Under the pieces are notes generated by a model. The model was not told the origin of the DNA. It worked only from the letters and a program-made list of their open reading frames with translations, and made no database searches. Position numbers and translations under genes: made by a program. A DNA stretch of 64,000 bases from Leptoclinus maculatus. Taxonomy: Eukaryota; Chordata; Actinopteri; Perciformes; Stichaeidae. This document shows, piece by piece, positions 1 through 11,456 of the stretch (positions are counted from its first letter, which is position 1; each line of letters opens with the position of its first letter). The stretch is from positions 8,487,318 through 8,551,317 of the forward strand of contig JAVDOI010000010.1 in the NCBI GenBank assembly GCA_032191485.1. The letters run 5' to 3'.

Positions 1-76
<76 letters not shown>
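1..76. repeat. (CA)38 microsatellite at the window edge
   Basis: This is an uninterrupted CA dinucleotide run. It probably continues to the left of the window. Confidence 0.98.
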
Positions 77-79
<3 letters not shown>

Positions 80-1754
80 GACAGCAACGAGAAGGAGATA
101 CAGCTGTGAAAACACTTCTTAGCAACCCTTGGGATGAAAATTGCCAGCATGCTTGCTTGATACGAGCTCGGTGGGCGAGTGGCGAGAGGTTACAGCTGCT
201 GCTCTGCAAAGGAAGCTGAGAGCTTAAAACACAAATTAGTTCTCAGTCAGACTCTTGTTCTCTTTGTATTACAAGTGCCTCGTCTCTGCTCATTGTCTTG
301 CTGGGTCCTTGGTTTTTTTTACTTGTTTTTCTTCTTCTCTACATTCCCTTTGCCCTCCGAGCATCCATCTCCAACTCTGCTTCCCACTTTTGACAAGTCT
401 TTGGGCTATTATGCTAATCTTACTTGTGTGTGTTCTTCATACTCACTCACATCTCCACACATTCTCATTCTGATTGTCCATATCAGTGGCTTATTATTCT
501 GAATCTGTGCGTAACACACACACACACACAGTACGATGGCTCATTTCACTGTCTGCAGTGACTGCTTCAAGCTTTTTTATTTGCCTTTTTACTCTTTTCT
601 AAGCCCTCTTCCTCTAATTCTCTTTCTCCATCTAGCTCTCTGTGTTCCCTCTTCCTATATTACTTTCCTCTCACTGTTCCATCGTCATCCAAGCCTGTAA
701 ATGACTGACGTGATCTGATTAAATCAAAACATGATACTTCATTTTCTTGTGTCGTTTCTAAGCAGAGCCAAGGGCACACGCTGTTAAACACAGTCCGCTG
801 TTTGTCTTTTTAAGATGATCTCGTTATGGAGCTGTCTTTGGTTTAACCTAAATTGTACGGACACTGGCATGCAGAGCAAGACCAACATTTGAATTTGTTC
901 GACTCAAGTAATTAATTAAATAAATATAGATAATAACAACCATCAGGTAATGGTTTCATGCCAATAGTTGGCTTGAAAATGTGTGTTTGTGAGAAAAGGG
1001 ACTGCTCTGTTAGACGGTAGCCATCGTTTCTCTCTTTGCTCACATACTGGGCTCTCCGTCTGTCCTGACCCAATAAGCAATGGCCTAATTGGGGTATTTG
1101 GATGTGAGACCGCCTCTCATCTGGCACTGCCAGCCTCTGCAGCCATCTGTCTGTAGAGCGTAGCAGCATTTCTCTGTTGGCTGAGACGCATGCATTTACA
1201 CTTATTGGTCCAGCAAAGCAGTGATAAACAGCGTTGCGGTCTTTGAAATGATAGCAGTCAACCACATTTTACAGGACGCATGTTTATTGAGGACGGATGC
1301 CCGCTGTTATGAGAGTGTGCCCTGTCTCCGGCCCGTCTCCGTTCCTCCTCGGGATATAAATCTAACACACCTCTTGAGGATTCTGTATTGGAAATGGGGC
1401 AGCGCCCATAGATATACAACTGCTTTGAGCTTTGCTCCTGCCCTACTTTCACATGTTCCCCGGCCCTCCCTACTACATGTTGTATGCTTAAAGAAATTAT
1501 GACTTTTGCTGTAGATTCCCATTTCCAACTAATTATTATTTCAAGCTCTGTAATTTGCCCTCTGCTTTCATAGTTTCTTGAGACCAAATGTTCTTCCTCT
1601 GCGCGACATTTTAGTCTGCCACTTGTTACAGTAGAAGGATGCTGTATAAATAATGACTTATGCTCCTTTTTCTCAATTTATATTTGCTTGAGGTAAGTTG
1701 TATGTAGTTTACCTAGTTTGTACTTGGGAGCTAGGTAAGCTAATATGCTGCTTA

Positions 1755-1945
1755 TATATTTATGGGGTCATTTTCACAAAACAGCCCAAGGCTTAAAGTA
1801 GCTCCTAACTGCATGAGTTAGGAGAAACTAAATGGAAGGTGAGTTAGTTGTAACTTTAAGACTCCTTGGTTTTGGGTCTTAGAGGATTTCACAAAGCATT
1901 TTAGTTCTAAAACTTCCAGCTCCTAAGTCTGACAGAAGTTAAAGG
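1755..1945. repeat. Possible decayed MITE-like dispersed repeat
   Basis: Two blocks containing tcacaaa, a taa-rich stretch and gctcctaa occur about 100 bp apart. A perfect 9-bp hairpin (ctcctaact, loop gcatg, agttaggag) sits at 1802-1824. This resembles teleost short repeats that carry CTCCTAA and TTCACAAAG motifs. I cannot name the family or place its ends. Confidence 0.35.
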
Positions 1946-2852
1946 GGGTTCAGGGGACTTTGTGTAGCGCCTGGCTTGTACTGATGAATATTTAATTTCA
2001 CATTCACTGACACAGTGAGGTCACCTTTCCACCGATCAGTAGCAGCAAGGGGCTAGCTGGGCCCCTCTCGTAGCTTTGGAGTTCAATCAGTTCAATTAGT
2101 GAAAGTTGCCCTCAGGTGCTTTGTAAATACGTCTTAAGAGGAAACTCTCAGTAACGCTGAACTCCATTTAGGAGGATTCTCACTGTAAGACCAGATGCAA
2201 TGCGAATACGGCCGTTGATGCGATTGTCTACCTTGCAGCACGTCTGCAAACTAATTCAACTTTCAAAGATTGACCACTCTTTGCAAGTTGTACCACGTGA
2301 TTGATCATGACCAAGTGATACAAGACATAACACAATAAAGGAACATGCAGGGTCGCGTTAAAATACACCATTAAAATACACCATTGGAACACTGAAAATC
2401 TTTTGTATCCCTCTGGCTGGAGAAAATCTTCACATCTCTAGCATTGCACCTTGGCTAATTGCCTTTTTTCTTCACCATATTAGATTCAATATTCATGGAG
2501 ATAATGAATTTGCTGTTGGAATGTTAAACTGGAGCCATACTGGGACAATCAATTAAATTCATACTGAATGTGTATATATAACCATATGGAGGGGAATCCT
2601 CCTGGTTAGGTGTGTGTTGGTATTTTAGGCAGATCTAGGACACACTGAGTAATGAGCCGTTAGCCTCTGCCGTTAACTGATGAAACACAAATACATAATA
2701 AAACAGTCTTACTCTGCATCTATGCGCTTGAATACACTCAGTTTACAGCCTATGGTAAGTCTGTAAGGGTGTTAAAGGGGACACTCCCGCGAGCTTGACC
2801 CAAACTACAGATGAGGATATCAGGACAGCTCAGCCCTTGCTGCTTGGATTTT

Positions 2853-3004
2853 GAGCACCTGTCAAAACAATAAAGCTCATTTGAAGAAGAAGAATTGTGG
2901 AAAAGGCTATTGCAATTCTGCACCAGTAAGTAACATAATTGAATGAATTGCCTATTTCACAATTATTATTTTTCAAATGAGCCTTAATGTTTTGACAGGC
3001 GCTC
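2853..3004. repeat. 152-bp foldback (long imperfect inverted repeat)
   Basis: The left arm (2853-2899) and right arm (2958-3004) are both 47 bp and are reverse complements with about six mismatches. Both contain gctcatttgaa and ctgtcaaaaca. The 58-bp centre carries further inverted similarity (aggctattgcaattc against gaatgaattgccta). This is the shape of a foldback MITE. No clear target-site duplication was seen. Confidence 0.8.
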
Positions 3005-3188
3005 CGCAGTTGCTTGCTAAAACAATTAGGCTGTGCGCTCACATACATTTGACAGAATCATTCTCAACGAAAAGTGACTTTGCATTATCAGGAAATATAT
3101 CACCCGGGGCGTAAAAAGTACTCAGAAATTATATTCAAGTTGAAGCAGTTTCTGATCAGGCCCCTCTTTAAAACTAGAAAATCTATGA

Positions 3189-3222
3189 TTGGATCCCCCA
3201 TCATAATATATGGGGGATCCAA
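3189..3222. repeat. 12-bp perfect inverted repeat around BamHI-like sequence
   Basis: ttggatccccca at 3189-3200 and its exact reverse complement at 3211-3222 are separated by 10 AT-rich bases. Weaker inverted similarity extends outwards (tagaaaat on the left, attttcta on the right), suggesting a decayed larger palindrome. Confidence 0.75.
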
Positions 3223-5068
3223 ATTGGATTTTATTACATTTTCTAATCGCGTTAAATGCAAATTGTATTACAATTTTAGGCGTCATTAATTTTTTTAGGA
3301 AGTTATCATTGGAATGGACTCCTGGAAAGCTCACTGAGGTCATTTAGTCTTCTCTGTTTGCAAGGTGCTGCCAAACCTCTCTGTATTGTGCGTCTTTGGC
3401 AATTTGTGTGTGAACATAAATGGAACAAGTCGTCAAACGAAGCCCGTCAGAGAAAGCTTGAACTTTGCAGAGAACCTACCTTACATATCCCACACTGATG
3501 CCAGTTTCCTCATTTACACATTTCACACCACTGTTGTATCACAGGTGCCAACATTTAAGGTGCACGCTGTAGAAGAAGGCTTGGTGCAATTTCAAGGCAT
3601 TAACTGCTGAGCAATTTCTCTAGTTTATTAGATTAACCGTTGAAGCTCTGATCGAGTGAAAGGGTCCAGATGATCAGATGCGTGATTTTAAATCTGTCTT
3701 TGTGCGACTTTATATGCCTGTGTCCGTCTACTTGTGTTTGAATGAGCCAACCAGCTATCAAGTCGAACTGGTGGAACTGGAATCAAACTTTTTCAACAAA
3801 GCCCGTCACACAAATAAAAGTCTGCAAAGGCTCAATTTAGTTCAGTGAAGTGACATTCCCCCCCACACATTTCCACCTTATATAAAAATGGTCGGGGTTC
3901 TTTTCTTCAATTTAGAGATCATACAGAATATTTTGGAATCAGGATGTGATGACGAATGTCACTGGTGTCTGACGAAAGCTGGGCATGTGTAAAGGGCTGC
4001 TATGAACTCATTTTTGACAACTTGCTCACAGCCAACGGATATATTTAATTTGGTTCTCTGTATTTGGTGAACTCTATAAGGACCTCTGGAATTGGATGAA
4101 AACATTGGTCTCCTGATTTTTTTTGTCCCCCTCTTGAATCTTGAGTCCCTTTAGAGCTGCAGGAGGAAGGAGGTTACCCAAAAGCAATCCAACAGAAAAA
4201 AAAAAGCCCTTTAGGTCTACAGTTCAACAAGTAAATTCCACATTGCCTCTGCACTGCTCCCCTCTCCCTTAGGAACTCGGAGGCACTCGATCTCAGCGTA
4301 CCCAAACGCACCCGCACCAACCTTGCATTCACAGCATCCGCTCCTGAATTCCCCCGGCAGCCCGACGGAGCCTCACCCTCCATTTGATAACCGATTCCCT
4401 CCCTTACAAGTCGTTTGTCTGTAGAAAGCAGCTGGTAATGCTTATTCCCCAGCGCTCGACAGATTTACTTGACTCTCCCTCATTCACTAAAAAGTTACAA
4501 TCATGCTCCTTTTCTGCGCAACCTTGCAGACGCCTCCATGTGGCGGCGAGGGGGGGGAAGAGATGGGGTAGGTGGGAGGTAAGGAACAGCGGGGATATGG
4601 AAAGGTTGGGAGGAGGGGGGACAGTGAGTGTTTGGCAAAGCGACTCAGCGAAGCGTTGAGGATTCTTGCTGAGAGAGACCCTTTGATGGGCGACAGGCAG
4701 GCATAGTGTTTGGCAGGCCACAGGAGGCTGGTGGTGTACAGGACTAATGCGGCATACACAAATTCTGTGATCAATCATGCTTAGCGGCCAACAACTGCGC
4801 TGGCAGAACTCCCGGGCCGACTCAGGAGCTGGAATGCTGAGGCAAAACAAGCCAGTAGAAAGTGCTGTGCCTGTCTTTTCCCTTCTGGGTGATGTGTGTT
4901 TGTGTGTGGGTGCCCAGATGTGAGTTAAAATGTAGAAATCCTCTCTTTGAGTTGACTACTATATGTTTGTTTTTACATCTGGGTGTCTATTTTGATCAAA
5001 AAAAAGTTCTTGAGACTGCATTTGCATGCAGAGGGAAAGTATACATCTGAGTGTATTTCTGTATAGTA

Positions 5069-5093
5069 TGTGTGTGTGTGTGTGTGTGTGTGT
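5069..5093. repeat. (TG)n microsatellite
   Basis: This is a pure TG run of 25 bp. A further interrupted TG tract continues to about 5110. Confidence 0.95.
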
Positions 5094-5305
5094 ATCTGTG
5101 TGTTTGTGTGCAAGCCTCAAAGCACCGTCAGCAAAAGACTGGAGTTGTGTACAGCCGATGGGCTTCAAGAACCATTTCCCCCTTCTCTCAACCACTTCAA
5201 GTAAGTCATTTCAGAGGAGAGATGTCACTCGTACAATCGCTGACATGTTTTAATATGACTCTCAGCATTAGTTGAACGTCTTGTCTCTGTGACTGCACTT
5301 CAGGA

Positions 5306-5322
5306 GGGGGGGGGGGGGGGGG
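5306..5322. repeat. Poly-G run (17 bases)
   Basis: Seventeen consecutive G are followed by agatgatgg. The length is likely to be polymorphic or uncertain in sequencing. Confidence 0.95.
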
Positions 5323-7875
5323 AGATGATGGAAGGGTGAAAAGTGCGATCAGATTGGTGAGGATGTAGCTTTCTGAGGCGTTCGTGTTCTGGTGCCAGGA
5401 TCCAACTTAGCTTTGATATTGTGTTGCAGCTTCAGCTGTCACAGCCCCGCCGACAGGAGAAGAATCATACAGAGGAACCTTCCAAAAGGACACCAACAAG
5501 GTTTTGCTTTTTAAACTTGTGAATATTCAGCAATTAGAGCGACGCCTGAAACTAAATGGGCCCCTTTTATTACATTTACAATCCCTGTAGGTCTTCTAAA
5601 ACACTGGCTTTCAGTCAGAAGCCAGATGTTAGGGGTGTTTTGATAGCGACACATGAAATGCTTGTGTTTAATAAATGATCAGATAAGGAAGTCAGTTAGA
5701 AGGAATCAGTTTTTATGAGGGTTGGTGCGCTGTCGCATGAGAAGTTTGGAAGTTTCCACCTCATTAAATTAACTTTAAGAGAAAATTGCCCGCAACAGAA
5801 CATATACCTCTTATTTTATTCCTCTACATATAACTTCAGTCACAAGATAAGTTTTTTGGCTCGCAGCTTTTCAAATTTAGATGCAGCTGACTTAACACTT
5901 GAAAATGAGAAAAACTTTCAGTAAAAGATGGGAGATACGGAGTCAGAATTTACAGTAAATGCACTTAGAAAGTTACTTCTAATCTTTCTTTCTTGGCTGA
6001 AGAAGTGTAGTGTAGTCTCCCAGGAGTTTCACGAGTGTTGATGGTGCGTTCTCGCAAAAAATAATCCTGGACTCTTTTAACAAAAATGTGAAACATTGGT
6101 TCAATGCCAAAGTCTTACTATGGTAGGGAAATCCCTGCGGTTTATTCTGGCATCATGTTGACTAACTGTTGTCTTATGTAAACTAACACACAGCAAACAG
6201 GATAAAGTTTATGATCAAATATGGTACAATAAGTTGATAACGTGAAATTATTGAGGTCATGTCCATATACACTGTATTGTAAGATAAGTCGATATAGTAA
6301 TTGTTGTGACAGGCTTAGGTAGATACTAATTGCCTCAAATGATTTGGCTTGGGTCTGCGTTTTGTCAAAGAGCCTCTAAGGGTAGGTGCGCTTAAAGAAG
6401 ACAGTCGGAGAAGGTCATTTGTTTCAGATTACTTAGCTGAGTGCACTTACATGACAGCCTTGTATTTGACGTTTGTGGGTGCATGTTTGTCTAACTGGTT
6501 TCTCTTCAGCCAGGTCAATGCTGGCCAAGCTGGAAGGCTTACATGCCGATTACAACTTGGGGCAAACTGAAAGTCAGAAGCAGGAGAGGGGGAACTTAAG
6601 AGTCTCTGCTGATTGACTATAACAGGACTCTCCATCCACAGCAATCCGTTTTAAATCTGCCTGCATGCAGCTCTTCCCTATCGGCCTCCATTTGTCTCCT
6701 TTGTGATTTACATTCCCCCATCTATCTTTTCTCATGTCTCTCTGCTGCACCAGTCCCACTCCTTCCTCCTGTGCACTTTCACTTCTCAAACTATAAAACT
6801 ATCTCACTCTCTCTCCAGTCCCCCTACATCTTCCCCTGAATGTTCTCACCCCCCATGTCTGGCTCATACTGACTGCTTTCTGTCACATCGCCGCCACCAC
6901 CACCAATCTCACATCGTAATAGTCGGTGTCTGGTGCAGGCAGCAGCTGGGGGAGGGCGCAGAAGGTACCGACTGCCTCCTGCTTCCCAGGGCTGAGGTGA
7001 TCTTTAGCAGCCGGTCTGGCAACCGCCCGCTACATCCATGTAATCCAGTTAGCCGGTCCGAAGACTCAAAATGAAGTGATTATGTGGATTCATTAAGAAT
7101 ACTTAGAGTGTGAGGGGGGGAAGGGGGGTTGGGGGCATCTGGTGTGATGGTGGTGTAAAATCGGAGACACTGGCAATCGTTGATAGTTGTTTTCTGTTAT
7201 AGGTGTGTAACTCCCTGACTAAGAAGTACTTTTTTGTGTTGAATGCTATTATTGTTTTACAATTTGCTTGTTCATGATATTAGTGAATGAACAGAAATAA
7301 AATACTTTCCAGACATTAGCGCTGTGCAAAAATATCAATATAGCTTACTAACGCAATATTCTTTTATCGACAATAGTGTATCTAGTATTGATCCATCTTT
7401 TATTTGTATTTAAATCATGTTTGAAACAGAGCCTGAAGGTCCACAATGTTAAGTACACCAACAGCCCATATTTGGAGTTGTTCATGCTTTTAAATAAACT
7501 GCTGTTTTCCCTTTCGCCAGCTGCTTCCAAATAAGGATAGTCTGGTGCTCAAACATGAACATTTCTTTAAACCATAACAGGATATTGTGACCGAAATACA
7601 TTTTTTTGTAGCTAATGTCATGTAACACAGTATTTTGTTGTATTTCATTTTGAAGAAAATTGCAACCACAAGTTTATTATACTTACAAGTTTTGTTCAGC
7701 AAGATAATTTTCCCAAATGAACACCACTTCCATGATTCTTTAAGCCTAGATACAAATGGCAGAAGCAAAAAGTTAACGTTACAATATAAACTAACTACAC
7801 CATGGTCATGTGACTTTATGTCACCACAAGTATTTAGGCGTCATGAAGTTTTGTAGTCTCATTTATGTCATTTAA

Positions 7876-7922
7876 CAAATTTCCCCCTGGGGATGAATAA
7901 AGTTTATATCTATCTATCTATT
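7876..7922 (+). repeat. LINE-type 3' tail ending in (TCTA)n
   Basis: The sequence ccccctggggatgaataaag followed by tatctatctatcta matches the usual 3' end of non-LTR retrotransposons in fish: a gggat-aataaag motif and then a short TCTA array. It is a truncated tail with no body recognised upstream. Confidence 0.6.
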
Positions 7923-8079
7923 TAGTCACTTGACTAAGTCACATGAAATGAACCCAACTCTATCATGAACTGTTCTCTTTGAAAACTAACAATATGGATA
8001 GGATGGATCTTAGGACTCTGCAGCACTTTCCCCCTCCACTAGACCTTTCCATCTCCACTGACAAGACTGTAACAACTCC

Positions 8080-8560
8080 TGCCTGGAGCCTGCAGGAGCC
8101 CTAACTTTATTCTAGACAAGGAACTGTCATACAAAGCTCACAATGCAGCAACAACACAAGTATGGGGGTTCGCGCTCCCAAAAGAAACCCATCAAATCTG
8201 AGCTTTCCTCACCCAAGGCTATGCTCGACTCTTTGCTCAAACTTTAATCATCCCCTGCCTTGACCACTGCAGCGCCAACTGCAGTCAGGCTGCTGAAGTA
8301 TTCTCTTAAACTGAAACTCATCAATTATTCCCCCAATTCTTGCATGTTCTTCTACTATTCCATCCTTGAAAAGGGTTATGAATAATGGAGCTGCAGCCTG
8401 AACCATGCATCCCATCCAGCGCTCTAAATTCATCACATCTTTTGGCTCTGCTCCGGTGGATTAACCTTCCGTCTCCATTCGGCAAAGGAAAATAAAACAT
8501 TTTTGTTCTTAAATCTCTTCAAAAGTATGTGCCTCACCGAGTGCTCACTTCATATTTGTC
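8080..8560 (+). mobile_element. Decayed L2-like LINE, C-terminal part of the reverse transcriptase
   Basis: Translation of the + strand from about 8107 gives LDKELSYKAH, then AFLTQGYARLFAQTLIIPCL and DHCS, broken by one in-frame stop. These follow the order of the fish L2-like reverse transcriptase region that normally reads LSxxxH, IRPFL, QLLVQAL, ISRLDYCN. A frame-shifted NNGAAAW (expected QNAAARL) follows near 8380. The copy is old, with stops and frameshifts, and is non-functional. The boundaries are approximate. Confidence 0.6.
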
Positions 8561-9019
8561 AGGTGCTTTAACTGTGAAACTGATTTTAACATTCACCCGT
8601 TGTAAGTTCCTCTTCTGAGCATGACATGAACAGCTAAATGCCTCCAGTTAAGTGTAACTGTCAGATTTCTCAAGTGAGACAGCGCACAGTTTACCCGTCT
8701 CCCTCGCTTCACACACCATTATTCATCCTCTTACATGTGACATGCTGTGATTAGAATAGATGGCTTTGCCTACAGACAGCGAATTTCAACAGTAGAAGTC
8801 AGTTTTCTCCCTTGGAGACAAACATGACAGACACATAATGGAAGCAGGTTCTTAATGTCAACTTCAGTGTCATCTGGAAAAGCAACAAGTAAGTGTAGCA
8901 GAAAACCTGTCTGATCGGATACAATTTGTGGTCATAGGAGCAGCTGTCAAACTGTGGATAAACGCATTTCATTTCCTTTAAATTAATCACAATAAATTCC
9001 CCTGTTGAATTGAAGAAAA

Positions 9020-9430
9020 GCCGGCATTGCAGGACGAGGGATGAGAGGATCATAGAAGACCTCAATCAACTCAACAACAGACTGTTCTCTCTGCTGCTGT
9101 CAGGGAGAGACTTCTGCTGCCTGAAGGCCAAAACAGAGCGGATGAGGAGTTTCTACCCTTAGGCCAGTGAACCAGTGACTTTCTTCATTCCCCTGCCGTA
9201 CATTTTATAGAATATTCGGTATGGACAGGTCGTTATATTTTTTTCAAACACAAACTCAAACTTATACTGTTTCATTACGTCACTGTTTAATTTTTCCGAA
9301 ACTTACTGATTATTGTTTTATCGTTTCTTTTTGAAAAATATTTTTCTGTCTAGTATTCTAGTCTCTTTTTTATTTTTAGTTGCTTTCTCACTAGGCACAA
9401 ACGCATTTCACTACATGTTGTTTAAAGATA
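9020..9430 (+). mobile_element. Decayed non-LTR retrotransposon 3' part
   Basis: The + strand encodes RLFSLLLSGR followed by CLKAKTERMRSFYP, which resembles the end of the fish LINE reading frame (LFxLLPSGRR, then RTxRxRxSFFP). It is followed about 200 bp later by acgcatttcactacatgttg, like the 3' untranslated tail of such elements. This may be a separate insertion from the fragment at 8.1-8.6 kb. Confidence 0.45.
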
Positions 9431-11226
9431 AGCAACAAGCAGACATGATCATAGTCAAATTTGTGATTTGTGAAAATCTAAAAACAACAACATAGACCAA
9501 ATGTAAACAGACCCTGTTGTCAATGTAAGACCAACCCAACCATCCACCCCCGACCTCCCTAAAAGACATTGTGGTGCTACAACAACGTCGCTCTGCTGCC
9601 GCTATTTCTTCCAAACAAGTGACGTCATTATTCACACCAAGAGGTCACTTGTCAGGAAAACAGGGATGCTAATTTTACAGTTTTTTTCCTGACTGATAGC
9701 TGACCCTCGTTAACCGACCATTAACGCTAACTGACCACATTAGTGCCTTGCATGCAGGGGGTGCTGTGGTTTAGGTGCCGAACTAAAACGATGACCCGAT
9801 TCACAAACAGGCAACTGAGTCCCCAGTTCACCTGTCGTGGAGGTATGTGTGACAGGAACAAGACAAGCAAACTACAAATATGGACAGAGCATACGCACAC
9901 ACAGACACACATGTTGAAATCAAAAAGCCATTGCATGTACCTACAGCATTAACACGCTTTATTCTATTTTGGTTTAAAACTCACTTTAACATTGCGGCAC
10001 ACTGGCCAGATGATCGGTCTAAATAACTGACAGCCCGCCAGGGACTCAAGAGGATGCTCCTTCTGACGGGTGAGGAAACATAGCTATGGGATATTTGATT
10101 AAGTCTGTGAAGTGCTGTGAAGATATTCTCTCTTGACAAACATTTCACGCCAAACAGCTCTTGACAAGTTCTTTCCCTCTCGTCTATCGACACTCTGTGT
10201 GCATCAGTGCTGCATTGGACTACCGCCCGTCATTTATAACTTTATTTCAAACTGTCATTACGCAAAGCTAAAAAGAAGGGGTCTGCTGTTTTTCAGTTCA
10301 CTGTCTGCTTAGTGAAACACATCATGTCATCAAAAACCTCCTGTTATTTTGATGCTCATTACCAAGCTTGTAGTCTTGTCATCTTGACAAAAGGCTGCGA
10401 CAGATTTGTGCCGTCACACGGACACAACACATAAATATGAATTATACGGCTTTAGGGAATGGCTGCTTAGCATATGAAACGGCTTCTCTGGTCGGGCGGT
10501 CAATTAGTGAGCTAGCTCCTTTCACCAGCTACCCAGTCTTTGATTGCAATCATTCAGCTCTTACTCTCCATTTCCTCAATTTCTCTGTGATCTCTGCCAC
10601 TTCATTTATTTAATCAGAGCCAAGATTGAAGCTATTAGTCGCCTATTCTCCAGAGCTGACAAAGTCTACAGGGTGGGAACAGAACCAAACTGGAAGTGGA
10701 ACTGAAACTTTCCAAAGCCAGAAAGACAACTGACCAAACTGACAACAAGGATGAATTCCAAAAAAAAAAAGCGTACCCAATAAATTAGGAGAGCTATATA
10801 CAGAAGGCATTGAACTGTCACTAAGCTCTTGGCAGGATATGGAGCAGTTTATAGACATATTAGCTGTTGTTGGAATCTGAAGTTATTTTTAGTTTTTGTT
10901 GTTGTTTGAGTTTATACCGGCCTCAAACTATCCAAGATAAGCACTTTCACAGGACCTTGTTTATTGAACTTTTTGCCATGCTGTTATCCTGCCAAGTTAC
11001 GGATTTGATGGCAGAGGGAGTCAAAACTATTTCAGTTGGTCCCACTGGCGTCAGTGTGACGGACTTATCTCTCTTTGCCGTAATTGGCTGGTCACAAAAC
11101 TCCTCCCCAATTAGGGATTGTGCAATCATAGCTTGGCAACTGTAACTAGGCACAGCAGGTCTGTCAAGCTTTTGATTTTTTTTTTGGAAGCATTGTGCAT
11201 GAAGGCAAGAGAGATACCTTGTTTAT

Positions 11227-11261
11227 ACACGCATGCACGCACGCACACACGCACGCACACA

Positions 11262-11301
<40 letters not shown>

Positions 11302-11310
11302 TGCACGCAC
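11227..11310. repeat. GCAC/CGCACA-rich microsatellite
   Basis: Alternating (GCAC)n and (CACA) units with a few gcatgc interruptions. The alternating purine-pyrimidine, CG-containing pattern can form Z-DNA. Confidence 0.95.
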
Positions 11311-11324
11311 CAGCTACGTTACAA

Positions 11325-11456
11325 ACAAAGCACAGAGATGCTCGTATTTCAACACAAACAGCGAGAGAGAGATTTCCTTCTCTGATCAAGTAAACGTTAC
11401 TCCACTATATCTTTACATAGCAAATAATTGTTTGCTGCTATATTTATGCACTGAAT
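11325..11456. repeat. Dispersed teleost repeat, copy A (pairs with 52376-52507)
   Basis: It shares acaaagcacagaga, then a purine-rich middle, then catagcaaataattgtttgc and ctatatttatgc with the copy at 52.4 kb in the same order and orientation. It is non-coding. The family is not named here. Confidence 0.7.

Noticed and set aside
4404..4850. Minus-strand open frame of 148 codons near a GC-richer patch
   Set aside because: It is low-complexity (Pro/Ser-rich, from the purine-rich + strand), has no domain, and several overlapping frames are open.
9740..9850. Possible second tRNA-derived SINE (ggtgctgtggtttaggtgcc)
   Set aside because: An A-box-like string is present but no acceptable B box follows at the right distance.
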